This document shows positions 32,441 to 42,748 of a stretch of 64,000 nt of DNA, piece after piece. Below the pieces are notes generated by a model, which was not told where the DNA came from, ran no database searches, and saw only the letters and a program-made list of their open reading frames with translations. The stretch is from Megaustenia siamemsis (taxonomy: Eukaryota > Mollusca > Gastropoda > Stylommatophora > Ariophantidae), in NCBI GenBank assembly GCA_032433765.1, contig JAVIAB010000073.1, forward strand, positions 63,134,199 to 63,198,198, given 5' to 3'. The position numbers and the translations under genes are program-made. The stretch's first letter is position 1; each line of letters starts with the position of its first letter.

Positions 32441-33157
32441 CCACCTACGAGGGTAAAAGAAGTAAGAAGTTTCTTGGAATGTGCGGTTACTACAGAAGAT
32501 TTATACAGAGATTCGCGGAAATTGCTGAACCATTACCACATTAACTAGAAAGTTTCAGAGGTTCAAATGGACACCACAATGTCAGAAGGCGTTTGAAACG
32601 CTAAAGGAAGGGCTAACGAGAATACCGATGCTGGCACACCCAAACAAAGAAGGTAGAATGATACTATATACAGATGCATCAGATACAGCCATAGGGGCAT
32701 GTTTAGTGAATGAAGACATAGACATCAACAAATCCATTGAAAAACCAACCATTCAGGAACACCAATATATTTCCTATCGCATAAATTAAGTCGAACACAA
32801 GTGAAGTGGGCCACGATTGAAAAAGAAGCTTATGCCATACATTATGCAATACAGAAAATTGCATTTTTATTTATATGGAAATACAATAGTGATAAGGACG
32901 GACCACAAGCCGCTAAATCCATCCTTGACGGGCCTATCAACAACAGGAAGATAGATATGTGGTCATTATCAATACAGAATACTGGAGCAGTAATTGAATA
33001 TATAGAAGGCGCAAAGAATATATGTGCAGACTGGTTGTCCCGATTACCAACGACAAGAGAGACCGAGAAGGAGGACACAGATTCATGCACTGAAATAGAT
33101 GACAGAACGTTTCAGGTGAACATAATAAATACGAACCGAAGACGACCCGGGGAATAA
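32441..33157 (+). pseudogene. RNase H and tether region of the LTR element
   Basis: 'YTDASDTAIGACL' (first catalytic Asp, codon at 32673-32675) marks the RNase H start. A change of frame follows, and 32801-33157 holds 'KWATIEKEAYAIHYAIQK' (catalytic Glu) and 'NICADWLSRLP', the usual RNase H to integrase connection. At least two frame breaks. Confidence 0.5.
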
Positions 33158-33404
33158 CAGACATAGATGAACACACATTGAGTGGTATGGAACAGGTAAC
33201 TCAGGATTATCCAATATGCATTACCAGGGAGGAACAACAGAAAGACGAAAGATTGAAAATCATCATAGATGAGTTAAATAGAGGAATGAACTGTAAATGG
33301 AAACATCTCCATACAGATCAGATGGATGGAGTACTAACTTATATAGATCCAAGAGAGGGGAAACAGCCCAAATATATATACCAGTTCACCTCAAGACGCA
33401 GGTA

Positions 33405-34100
33405 CTGAAGGCATATCATGATCAAAACGGACACATGGGTAGGGATAAAGTGATAGACGCTATTAAATAAAATACTACTGGCCAGGAATATATAGAGATG
33501 TCGAACAATATACTGGAAAGTGCAGATTATGTAAAACTAGAAATTTGATAGAAAAATCGGGACCAATGCAAAGTATGGATAACAGTACTTTGCAATGCAA
33601 AAGATTAGCATGGACATAACAGGACCATTTCCCACCACAATATCAGGAAACAAATATATCCTACATATAACCGACTGTTATAGTAGATGGCCAGAAAGCT
33701 TTCCCATACCGAATAAATCGACAGACACATTATTAAAATATTACTAAACGAATTCATTCCTAGATTTAGTTGTCCAGAATGTATACTTACGGATAATGGA
33801 GGGGAGTTTACCAGCCAAAATTTTAAGGATACTTTGACACAATTGAACATAAAACACATTCTAACTTCTACATATCACCCCCAAAGTAATGCAATCAACG
33901 AGAGACAACATCGGACATTAAACGATATACTATCAAAGTGACGAGAGGAAGAGAGGATGAATGGAGGATAAGTTAAACCAAGCGTTATCAGCATTAAGGG
34001 TGAATAGGAACGAGGGGACAGGTTTTTCCCCATTTTTTCTTTTATACGGTAGGCAACCAATGTTACCATTGGATAATTTACTACAACCACGAAGAAGATA
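33405..34100 (+). pseudogene. Integrase zinc-binding and catalytic domains
   Basis: Zinc-binding His pair 'YHDQNGHMG' (33414-33440) with the Cys pair 'CRLC' near 33520, then the catalytic core: 'MDITGPFPTT' (first Asp, 33613), 'LTDNGGEFTSQNF' (second Asp, 33792) and 'NERQHRTLND' (Glu, 33900). The second Asp and the Glu are separated by 35 residues, the DD35E spacing. The usual G-I before NER reads A-I. Frameshifts occur near 33470, 33740 and 33950. Confidence 0.5.
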
Positions 34101-34466
34101 CCTAGGAGAAGAAATTCATGAAATAATTATACAACACATGCATGAATCTCAAAGACTGTATGGAGGAATTTAAAAAGAGCAGACATCGCAACATGAAAAA
34201 GGATAAAATAAAGTGAATATTCAATATACGTGGGGGACAGAGTGTTTTATAAGAATCATACGGCCATTTCCAAACTAAGCCCTAAATGGAGAGAAGGATA
34301 TATAGTATTAAAGAAAACAGGAGTATCCAATTATGTGATTAAACACATATATGGTAAGTCGGAAATAAGAACCCATGTGAGAAATATAAGGAAAGACGAG
34401 ACCCTCTGTCAGAACAGTCAGAAGCACAAACGGACAGACCACGAAGGAAATGCACAAGGTGTATGA
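34101..34466 (+). pseudogene. Integrase C-terminal domain
   Basis: The frame 34230-34466 starts 'MGDRVFYKNHTAISKLSPK' and continues 'WREGYIVLKKTGVSNYVIK', the small SH3-like/GPY-type end of gypsy integrases. No chromodomain is recognisable after it. Confidence 0.5.
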
Positions 34467-35029
34467 GAGAATCTACAGAGGAAAGTGAAGTTGATAAGAA
34501 ACACGACGTACAGACAGAAATTATAATTACCACAAAAGAAATATGACGGCCACAGACGAGAGTATAATTTCCGCGGAGGAAAGTATAATCAACACGAAGA
34601 GGAGAGATTAGGAAAAGGGAATCCAGGAAGTCAATGTCCAATATAAGTGAAACTAGTGATGAGAGGGAAATAGAGGCCCCATATCAAAACACAAGAAGCT
34701 GGAAGATACTAGAGCAAAAACGTGATACAAGTAAAGAGACACACAGCAACATCAGATACAACAACAAGAACATTACCAAAGAAAAGTACAAGATTAAAGA
34801 TAGAGAAGGAAGAATAGTAGTTACAGAGCAATCACAACAATCAAAAAGAAGTGGGGAAAAAGAAGAGAAAGAGGAACGAAGAAGGATGGAGAGAATGTGA
34901 TACATTAAATCACAATGATGAAGAAAGAAGAGAAAGTGGAGTAAACCGAAAGATGAAGGAAGGATAAAACGGAAGTACAAAAAATAGGTTTAGATAAATA
35001 GTAGGATAAGTAAGAAAAATGGATAGAGA
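34467..35029 (+). other. Charged low-complexity region after integrase
   Basis: Short frames such as 34634-34900 are rich in Lys, Glu and Arg and contain no signal peptide, membrane span or known domain. Read as degenerate 3' sequence of the element and not as env. Confidence 0.5.
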
Positions 35030-36880
35030 AGAGTAGAAACATTGCGGAATGCAATGAAAGGAGAAGAAAACCCGGAATGGGCGGTGAAAAGTTAGAGATA
35101 TTGCGGAATGCAATGAACGGAGACGAAAACCCCGAATGGGTAGTGAAGAGTAGAGTAGAAAACATTGCAGAATGCAATGAACGGAGAAGAAAAAAAAAAA
35201 AAACTCGGATGGTCGGTGAAAAGTTAGAGATATTGCGGAATGCAATGAACGGAGACGAAAACCCGGAATGGGTAGTGAAGAGTAGAGTAGAAAACATTGC
35301 AGAATGCAATGAACGGAGAAGAAAAAAAAAACTCGGAATGGGCGGTGTGAAAGTTAGAGATATTGCGGAATGCAATGAACGGAGAAGAAACCCGAATGGG
35401 TAGTGAAGAACAGAGTAGAAAACATTGCAGAATGCAATGAACGGAGAAGAAAAACCCGGATGGGTAGTGAAGAGTAGAAAACATTGCGGAATGCAATGAA
35501 CGGAGAAGAAAAACCCGAAATGGGTAGTGAAGAGTAGAAAACATTGCAGAATGCAATGAACGGAGAAAAAAAGAAAAACCCGAAATGGGTAGTGAAGAGT
35601 AGAAAACATTGCAGAATGCAATGAACGGAGAAAAAAAAAAAAAAAAACTCGGAATGGGCGGTGAAAAGTTAGAGATATTGCAGAATGCAATGAACGGAGA
35701 AGAAAACCGGAATGGGTAGTGAAGAGCAGAGTAGAAAACATTGCAGAATGCAATGAACGGAGAAGAAAAACCCGGAATGGGTAGTGAAGAGTAGAAAACA
35801 TTGCGGAATGCAATGAACGGAGAAGAAAAACCCGAAATGGGTAGTGAAGAGTAGAAAACATTGCAGAATGCAATGAACGGAGAAGAAAACCCGGAATGGG
35901 TAGTGAAGAGCAGAGTAGAAAACATTGCAGAATGCAATGAACGAGAAGAAAAACCCGGAATGGGTAGTGAAGAGTAGAAAACATTGCGGAATGCAATGAA
36001 CGGAGAAGAAAAACCCGAAATGGGTAGTGAAGAGTAGAAAACATTGCAGAATGCAATGAACGGAGAAGAAAACCCGGAATGGGTAGTGAAGAGCAGAGTA
36101 GAAAACATTGCAGAATGCAATGACGGAGAAGAAAAACCCGGAATGGGTAGTGAAGAGTAGAAAACATTGCGGAATGCAATGAACGGAGAAGAAAACCCGA
36201 ATGGGTAGTGAAGAGTAGAAAACATTGCAGAATGCAATGAACGGAGAAGAAAAAAAAAAAAACCCGGAATGGGTAGTGAAGAGTAGAAAACATTGCGGAA
36301 TGCAATGACGGAGAAGAAAAACCCGGAATGGGTAGTGAAGAGTAGAAAACATTGCAGAATGCAATGAACGGAGAAGAAAAAAAAAACCCGGAATGGGTAG
36401 TGAAGAGTAGAAAACATTGCGGAATGCAATGAACGGAGAAGAAAAACCCGGAATGGGTAGTGAAGAGTAGAAAACATTGCGGAATGCAATGAACGGAGAG
36501 AAAAAAAACCCGAAATGGGTAGTGAAGAGTAAAAACATTGCGGAATGCAATGAACGGAGAAGAAAAACCCGGAATGGGTAGAGAAGAGTAAAACATTGCG
36601 GAATGCAATGAGCAGAGAAGAAAAAAAAAAAAACCGGAATGGGTAGTAAAGAGTAGAAAACATTGCGGAATACAATGAGCAGAGAAGAAAAACCCGGAAT
36701 GGGTAGTAAAGAGTAGAAAACATGGCGGAATGCAAGGAACGGAGAAGAAAACCCGGAATGGGTAGTGAAGAGTTAGAGATATTGCGGAATGCAATGAGCG
36801 GAGAAGAAAACCCGGAATGGCAATGAAGAGTTGAAGATGTTGAATGCAATGAACGGAGAGTTGGATATATTGCGGAATAG
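35030..36880. repeat. Satellite in the 3' region of the LTR element, about 60-bp unit
   Basis: About 30 tandem units built on 'GCGGAATGCAATGAACGGAG', then AAGAAAAACCCGGAATGGG and TAGTGAAGAGTAGAAAACATT. Length varies mainly in the A-run. Some units carry GTTAGAGATATT in place of GTAGAAAACATT. Minus-strand frames of up to 629 codons result from the lack of stops in the repeat and are not genes. It shares no sequence with the 27-bp array in the 5' leader. Confidence 0.5.
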
Positions 36881-37138
36881 TTTAGTTAGTTGAGAGTTAT
36901 CAATATAATGTTATTAATTTAAAGATTGAAATTATTAATTTAAGGAATGGAAAGGTTAATTAGAATCCATTATGTTAAGAGTTCTTGGTTGAATGATAGT
37001 TATTATTGAATTATACGAGAGTATTATTGATAAGAGTCAAAATAGAATGAATGAAATATTATTGGGAAAATGGTAATTTAGGGAGACACCCTACAATGGG
37101 AGATTAGTTAGTCGTTTAGAATAGGACAACGACTAAGC

Positions 37139-37149
37139 ACAGGGAGGGC
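37139..37149 (+). promoter_or_regulatory. Polypurine tract
   Basis: The AGGGAGGG run lies seven or so bases before the 3' LTR, the expected place for the plus-strand primer of reverse transcription. Confidence 0.5.
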
Positions 37150-37156
37150 GTATTGT

Positions 37157-37929
37157 ATAGCAGAGAAGGTACGGATAGGAGTATATAATAGAGGGGAATG
37201 GAGAATAGGGAAATATAGATTAAGCACTTGCGCGAGGAAGGGTGTGAAAGAAAGTACACACCGGGAGATAGAGTATAGGGAAATATAGATTGAGCACTTA
37301 CTTGTACAGAAGAGAAAATGACGTAAAGTAGGGGCATGACGTGGCAGGGGTTACGGTAGTGAGGTGACTAGAAGAGACTAGTCACTTGGAGCCGAACATC
37401 GTACTGAGAGGACGTGAGAAGAGAAGTGGTCAACGTCAGGGAAAGGAACAGTCATACAGAGTAGATAGGTTAGGGAAGACAAGAAACTACAATGAAATAG
37501 GCCGATAGTTAGCTATAGATAGAATAGGTTAGGGTGGTGCGTTCGATGGGGAACGTACCAAATTAGGGAAACGGCCGATGTAGCTAGTTTAGAAGATGTT
37601 AGATTAACGACAGAGATTAGCGATAGGGTAAGGCGAATGGAAAGAAAGTAATATCATGGAGAACATAGAGAGATTGTCATTAGCAGTAGTATGATATAGA
37701 AGACATGAAGTGAAGTAAATAAAAGGCTCCAAGAATTATATAAAGAAGCGTTGGCGTTAATGAATGATGGATGTTGTTTTTAAAGCTTCATTACGAAATT
37801 CGATGTTGATTGATGAACGATGATTGTGAAAGAAGTCAGTGTGCCTCGTTACAATACGATGAAACTAGTGATGGAGAAGGAGCACATCTTGATATCATCA
37901 TTGAATTTGTTAAAGACATCACTTCAATA
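37157..37929 (+). repeat. 3' LTR
   Basis: Partner of 27357-28132. By eye about nine differences, nearly all one-base gains or losses in short runs (for example GGGG/GGGGG and AAA/AAAA) plus one clear substitution (GAATTGG versus GAAGTGG). Confidence 0.5.
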
Positions 37930-38175
37930 ATATTATGTCCAAGGTATTTGTGGCTCTGAACTGTCTCCAGGTTTATTCCTTCAAATTTGATATCCACTTG
38001 TAGGTTTTGAGTATCATCTTTGTTTATGATCACAGTTTTAGTCTTTTTTTTTAATATTCATATGTAAATCATATTTCTGCTTCTCATATTTACTTCATTA
38101 AGAAATTGTTGTAGATCTTTAAGATTTTCTGCTAGTAATACAGTATCATCAGCATATCTTAGGGTTATAGATTAT
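37930..38175 (-). mobile_element. LINE-G, middle piece right of the LTR element
   Basis: Opens with the right TSD (ATATT) and continues LINE-G toward the RT palm. The frame 37836-38033 overlaps the LTR and is a chimera; the LINE part reads 'TQNLQVDIKFEGINLETVQ'. Interrupted at 38176-38185 by SINE-4. Confidence 0.5.
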
Positions 38176-38185
38176 ATTTCCATTG

Positions 38186-38501
38186 GTAAAGTACGAGACT
38201 TGAATTGGTGTCTTAGCACACAAATTTCCACCCATATTGCTTGGCCGCTTATCCAGAAGTGTTCAGAGACTTCCGGATTGTGTCATTTCAACCATCAAAA
38301 CTCACGATGCGAGGCGGCATTCCTCACCTTCCCAGAGTACTACGCTGGTACCCATTTCTGCCAGTGGCTGGGTCGACAATGAGGGTATTTTTTTTCCATC
38401 CATAAGTGCAACTCACACTGCTTCCAGTGAGAAATTGAACACGGTTGTCCGAATGTCGGTAGCTTAGTTAGGTGGTTTTCCCAACTAGGTTACCGAGGCC
38501 C
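38186..38501 (-). mobile_element. SINE-4 inserted in LINE-G
   Basis: A 316-base insert with 10-base TSDs (ATTTCCATTG at 38176-38185 and 38502-38511). Read on the minus strand it starts GGCCTCGGTAACCTAGTTGG, like a tRNA A-box region, and has a possible B box core GTCGACCC (about 38369-38376). A worn partial copy lies at 57850-57985. The orientation call is moderate. Confidence 0.5.
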
Positions 38502-38511
38502 ATTTCCATTG

Positions 38512-39612
38512 ATGTTCACACCTGACATCTTTGTGATGTTTTTAAAGATTTTCTCAGTGAACAGATTGAACAAGCTTGGTGATTGAATGCATCTCTGTCT
38601 TACTCCTCTTTTTATATCAATAGGAGTTCTCTTTGTTAGATTTTATTGCTGTTTGTTCCCAATATAAATTACATTTTAGTCATATGTCTGTGTCATCTAG
38701 ATGTATATCTTTTAGGCAGTCTATAAGTTGTTTATGTTGTATTCTATCACAAGCTTTCGTATAGTCTATGAAGCAGGCATAAATTATTTTGTTTACTTCT
38801 GTGTATTTTTCAATTAATGTCCTCATGCAGAATATGGTTTCTTTTGTCCCTCTGTTTTTCCTAATTCCAAATTGTTGTTATTCTAATTCCATATTGATTT
38901 TATACTGAATCCTTCCTTGTATAACTTTTAGCAATATTTTTATTACATGGCTCATCAAGCTTATTGTTCTACTACACCATTCTTTTTAGGCAATGCAACG
39001 AAAGTTGATGTTTTTAGTTCATTTGGTATGTATCCAGTATGGTATATGTCATTGCATATATCTGTGATCACTTCAGTGCCACAATCTTCTAGTGCCTGTA
39101 TCATCTCTATCTGTATGTTGTCAGGTCCTGCTGCTTTTCCTTTTTTCATTGTTTGCATAGCTTTCTTCCACTTGAGATTTTAAGATTATATAGCCTGATG
39201 TAAATTTTATAGCTGGTTTCTTATCCCTTTCATCATAAAATAATTCTGTTATATACTCCAGCCTTTTATTAATTATATCTTTGTTGTCTCTGTTAGCATT
39301 TTTCCTTTTTGTTTGCAATATATCTGCTTTCTGTGGATTTCTTATTTTTACTAGTCATTCTCTTTATTTTTGTGTGCATCCCCCTAAAATCTTGTATATT
39401 TTCCATAGTTTTCATTTCTAGACATCTTTGGCTGAGCCAGTCTTCTTTTGCCTTTTTGCACATTTTGCATATTTCATGATCTTTTTTTTAGTTCTGAGCA
39501 GTGTTTTTTGCTTGTCTTCTTTCTTCCGTTTTCCTAAGATGGTGTAAGTTATCTATTTTTGTTTTTTGTTTTTTTCCTTTTTGGGTAAGATGTCGCAAGT
39601 TTCTTGTATGCT
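38512..39612 (-). mobile_element. LINE-G, RT region
   Basis: Degenerate RT in minus orientation; the piece 38961-39158 encodes 'KGKAAGPDNIQIEMIQALE' and 'VITDICNDIYHTGYIPNEL', the start of the RT domain, equivalent to 61130-61290. The upstream linker frame 39121-39318 follows. Interrupted by a LINE-C insertion at 39613-39622. Confidence 0.5.
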
Positions 39613-39622
39613 TTTCTTTATG

Positions 39623-39990
39623 AAAGATGATTAGAGGCCACAGAGCTGGGATTTCTCAAAAGAATGTTGAAATTTCCCTGGACAGCTAAAAAGACCAACA
39701 AGGAAATTATCAAAAAGGCCAAGACAAAAAGGGAGCTCCTAAGAAACATCAGAAAGAATCAACATTTTTCGGGCACATCATGAGAAAAGGAAAATTGGAA
39801 TACTTGATTACAACTGGCAAAATACAGGGAAAGAGAGATTGAGGACGACAAAGAAAATACTGGATAGCTTGGTGTCATGGTATGGAAAACAGTCAACAGA
39901 CTGTTCATCATACAACAGAACTGATATGATGCATGGTAGATAGAAGATTGTGGATGAACATGATCACCTATGACAACTGGTACATGATGA
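39623..39990 (+). mobile_element. LINE-C 3' fragment inserted in LINE-G
   Basis: A 368-base truncated copy with exact 10-base TSDs (TTTCTTTATG at 39613-39622 and 39991-40000), beginning in the 'LGFLKRMLKFPWTAKKTNK'-like region and ending with ACATGATGA. Frame broken. Confidence 0.5.
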
Positions 39991-40000
39991 TTTCTTTATG

Positions 40001-41020
40001 CATTGCCATATGGTTGTTACTTTATCATCAGGATTTTCTATTCTGTACTACTCAGCCACTTCTTCTAGCCGCTTCTAATGTGTTCTTTACTTGTTTTATA
40101 TAAGTATCGTTTTATTTAAAGCAGCTATATCTATCTAGCGGTATTGTTGATGAATTAGTCTTTTGTTTGTTTCTCTTTAGTTTAACTTTCATTTTAATCA
40201 TTACAGGATTGTAATCCGAGTTAATATCTACTCCTGGATAGGTTTAGCTTTCTTTATGCATTAAGGGACCTATCTTTTATCATTATGTAGTCTATTTGAT
40301 TCCTCTTCTTATCTCCAGGGCTTTTCCATGTGTATAGTTTCATTTTCTCTTGCTCAAAGTAGGTGTTACATATTATCAGCCTGTTTCTTCACAAAAATGT
40401 ATTAATCTTTCTTCTCTTTAATTTCTTTTTCCTAAACCATGATTTCCTATAATGATCTTATATCTACCTTTTCCTACTTTACCATTCATATTACCCGTTA
40501 CAATCAAGATGTCAGAAGATTTCACTTGCTTCATAACTTTATTTAGATCTTCATAGTATGCCTCTTTGTTCATCTGTATGGTCTTGAGTAGGTGTGAATG
40601 TCTGTATTATTGCTATGTCAAATGGTTTTGCTTTCATTTTGGGTAGTATAATCCTATCATTGTATGTCCAATGGGTATTTATATATTTCTGTAGCTCTCT
40701 TTTTATTAGTACTGCTACACCTCTTTGATGTTCTGTTGTGTTGCATGAATATATAAATGTGTATTTTTCGTCCTGTATGTACCCACATTCTTTCCATCTT
40801 GTCTCTGATATGCCTAAAATATTTATGTTTAATTGTTCTGCTTCTAAAATAAGATTTTTCCAATTTTTCTTCTTGATAAAGAGTACTAACATTCCATGTA
40901 CATAGATCTTTCTTCTAACATAAGTTAGAATTTCTCTCCATAGCTTTCTTCTATCGTGCCCTGAGTATGCCACATACTTTGCTGTTTTCGTTTTCTGGGT
41001 CATTGATCATTTATGATTCT
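40001..41020 (-). mobile_element. LINE-G 5' region with endonuclease
   Basis: The minus-strand frame 40551-41003 holds 'NINILGISETRWKECGYIQ' and 'HQRGVAVLIKREL', an AP-endonuclease-like start. Further on (about 40430-40510) 'TGNMNGKVGKGRYKI' occupies the place of the catalytic GDMN motif, with Asp changed to Asn, then 'NQIDYIMIKDR'. With the pieces down to 27019 this makes one nearly complete LINE-G opened by three insertions. Confidence 0.5.
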
Positions 41021-41511
41021 TCCACCTTCATCTACTGTCATAGACTTTGTACATTCAGGATGGACATTGCCGCTAGGCGCCATTGTTGTCAAAATTGCCG
41101 ACAGGAAAATGATAAATCATATTCTACTGAAATATCAATAAAGTTCATAGTCCATCCACTTGTTAGAAGTAAATATAACTACAACGGGGAATAGAAGCAT
41201 GTTATTTCACAACTAGACTGTCGCGCAAATCATTTAAACATGTCAGAAAGAGCCGAGTCATAAAAACTATCTATACGCAGCGGCCACGACACTTAGATTT
41301 TTATGTAAATAAAAATCATTTTAAAAATTAAAATTAAAAAATAATAATAATAAGTAATAACAATAATAAAAATTATAGAAACAATAATAAAAATTAAATA
41401 ATTAATTTAAAATGACATAATTATTATAATTATATTTTTAAAAATATTAATTAAGATAACAGACTATATTAATGTAAGCTAAATGGTAATATGGAGTGAA
41501 AGAAATAGTAC
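41021..41511. other. Non-coding, AT-rich with (AAT)n-like runs
   Basis: Includes a nearly pure A/T stretch at about 41297-41460 with AAT/ATA repeats. No gene seen. Confidence 0.5.
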
Positions 41512-41686
41512 CTTAACTAGTTCTGTGTCAGAATTCCACAGAGTGTTACCACAGCAAAGAATGTTGGTGGCATTAAACTCATTTTCTTCCAAACATACAT
41601 TAGGTTTTTTATCTTCCACATCTATCAGTCTATAATACAGTGACACAATAAGTACCCACACACTGGCCAGGCGAAGAAACACTGCT
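41512..41686 (-). CDS. Candidate host exon, 58 codons, function unknown
   Basis: On the minus strand a pyrimidine-rich acceptor (…CTTTGGTTTTAG) precedes an open stretch of exactly one base plus 58 codons, followed by a donor AAG|GTACTA. The peptide starts 'AVFLRLASVWVLIVSLYYR' and ends 'GNTLWNSDTELVK'. The N-terminal part is hydrophobic, possibly a membrane or buried helix. It does not resemble any of the mobile-element proteins in the window. I do not recognise the family. An alternative acceptor (TATTATAG, within the frame) would give a shorter exon. It may equally be chance; splice-site quality and reading frame are the only evidence. Confidence 0.5.
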
Positions 41687-41808
41687 CTAAAACCAAAGAA
41701 TAATAATAAAGGGTGAAAAAATAACAAAATCATAATAAAATGTCAAAATTTTGGATAAATGTTATGAATCTTTTGCAAGTATTGTGCACTGATAATATAT
41801 AAAATATT
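41687..41808. other. Short non-coding gap
   Basis: AT-rich; would be intron if 41512-41686 is an exon. Confidence 0.5.
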
Positions 41809-42430
41809 TCTCTTCTTCTTCTTCTGCAATCATGGCTCATTCAGACTAGGATTCTGGACTCTCTCATGAAGGCTGCTGTCTGTTTCAGTGATTCAGTAGC
41901 CCTGTAGAGTTTCTCTTTCAGAGAGGTGGCATGGGCCACATTGACCTCCTCAGGCCTGTGTACTGGGGACAATCCTGTAGAATATGTTTTGTTGTCATGT
42001 CATTCAAGGTACAGTGGCTGGCAATGGCTGGTAGTTCATATTTTGAGTTTAGTGAACATGTGGTTTCTCATTTTGTTGTGGTCAGAGCGTAGGTGATGTA
42101 TGTTGACTTGATCCCTCCTTGATATTTGGAGGTACCCATCCCTCTCGGTATACTTTGGGTGTTCTTGTTTCCATTTTTCATGATACTAGCTTTTGATGAT
42201 GGATTTGGCTTCATCGTAGCTGACCAGATGGTTTTCTTGTGACAATCTCCCTCCCTCCTTAGCTAGTTTGTCTGCCCATTTGTTTCCTTGTATATTACAG
42301 TGTGATGGTATCCACTGGTAGACCACTCTCTGGAAGGTATTGCACAATTGGTCTAGGGTGGTTCTCAGGTCATCTAGCTCGCTGTTCCTATGGGTTTTTA
42401 GAGCTGTTAGAACTGACAGTGGTTGGTCAA
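41809..42430 (-). mobile_element. LINE-M 3' end with RNase H
   Basis: Minus-strand RNase H C-terminal half: 'ELDDLRTTLDQLCNTFQRV', 'WIPSHCNIQGNKWADKLAK' (the H...N...AD pattern of RNase H), then 'RRDQVNIHHLRSDHNKMRN' and a terminus with 'KQTAAFMRESRILV'. Two stops and a frame change. The tail is (GAA)n, seen as TTCTTC at 41813-41825. Its last about 90 bases are shared with the dispersed units at 1795-2124 and 44157-44500. Confidence 0.5.
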
Positions 42431-42659
42431 TATCACCAAATTATTGGGCATGTTATTTTTGTGTTTAATAACCAATTTTTCAGCATCTTTGAGGAATATT
42501 AAAATATTTGAAACATAGCATTGATAGTGACAAAGTGTAAAATATTTTTTAATATAATACTGAAAGTGATAAAGTCAACAATATTTCAAACATATCATTG
42601 ATAGTTTTAAAAGAAATTAATAACAATTTTGAAAAAAGTAAAGGGTACCTTCATGTCTT
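42431..42659. repeat. AT-rich stretch with a short duplication
   Basis: Two similar strings ('AATATTTGAAACATAGCATT' at about 42504 and 'AATATTTCAAACATATCATT' at about 42580) suggest a roughly 76-base local duplication. No coding signal. Confidence 0.5.
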
Positions 42660-42748
42660 AAAGGTGCATGGGAATATAGTGTAACTCCCCTATTTTCCAG
42701 TGACTAACAGTACATTTGATGGGTGATATGGTTAATATCATGCCAGGC
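42660..42748 (-). mobile_element. SINE-1 piece, tail side, split by LINE-B
   Basis: Aligns by eye with 50625-50715 of the reference SINE-1 (GGGAATATAGTGTAACTCC versus GGGAAATATGGTGTTAGTGAC). It continues on the other side of LINE-B at 43966. Confidence 0.5.

Larger units (their letters stand above)
27357..37929 (+). mobile_element. Ty3/gypsy-like LTR retrotransposon with two internal satellites
   Basis: A 10.6 kb element inserted in LINE-G. In order: 5' LTR, primer-binding-like site, 27-bp satellite (28165-29040), gag, protease, RT, RNase H and integrase (29770-34470), a charged region, a 60-bp satellite (35030-36880), a polypurine tract and the 3' LTR. The PR-RT-RH-IN order is that of Ty3/gypsy elements. 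No env-like frame with signal and membrane segments is seen. The coding part is split into at least seven frame segments. The two LTRs are nearly identical, which points to a young insertion; several breaks may therefore be sequencing errors in homopolymers. Expected to be inactive as written. Confidence 0.5.

Noticed and set aside
34634..34900. An env-like gene in the LTR element.
   Set aside because: The frame is a highly charged low-complexity string with no signal peptide, membrane span or Cys pattern.
34905..36849. Minus-strand open frames of 629, 541 and 293 codons with repeated 'SLHSAMFSTLHYPF'.
   Set aside because: They lie wholly in the 60-bp satellite and exist in several frames at once because the unit lacks stops on that strand. 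No domain and no reason for translation.
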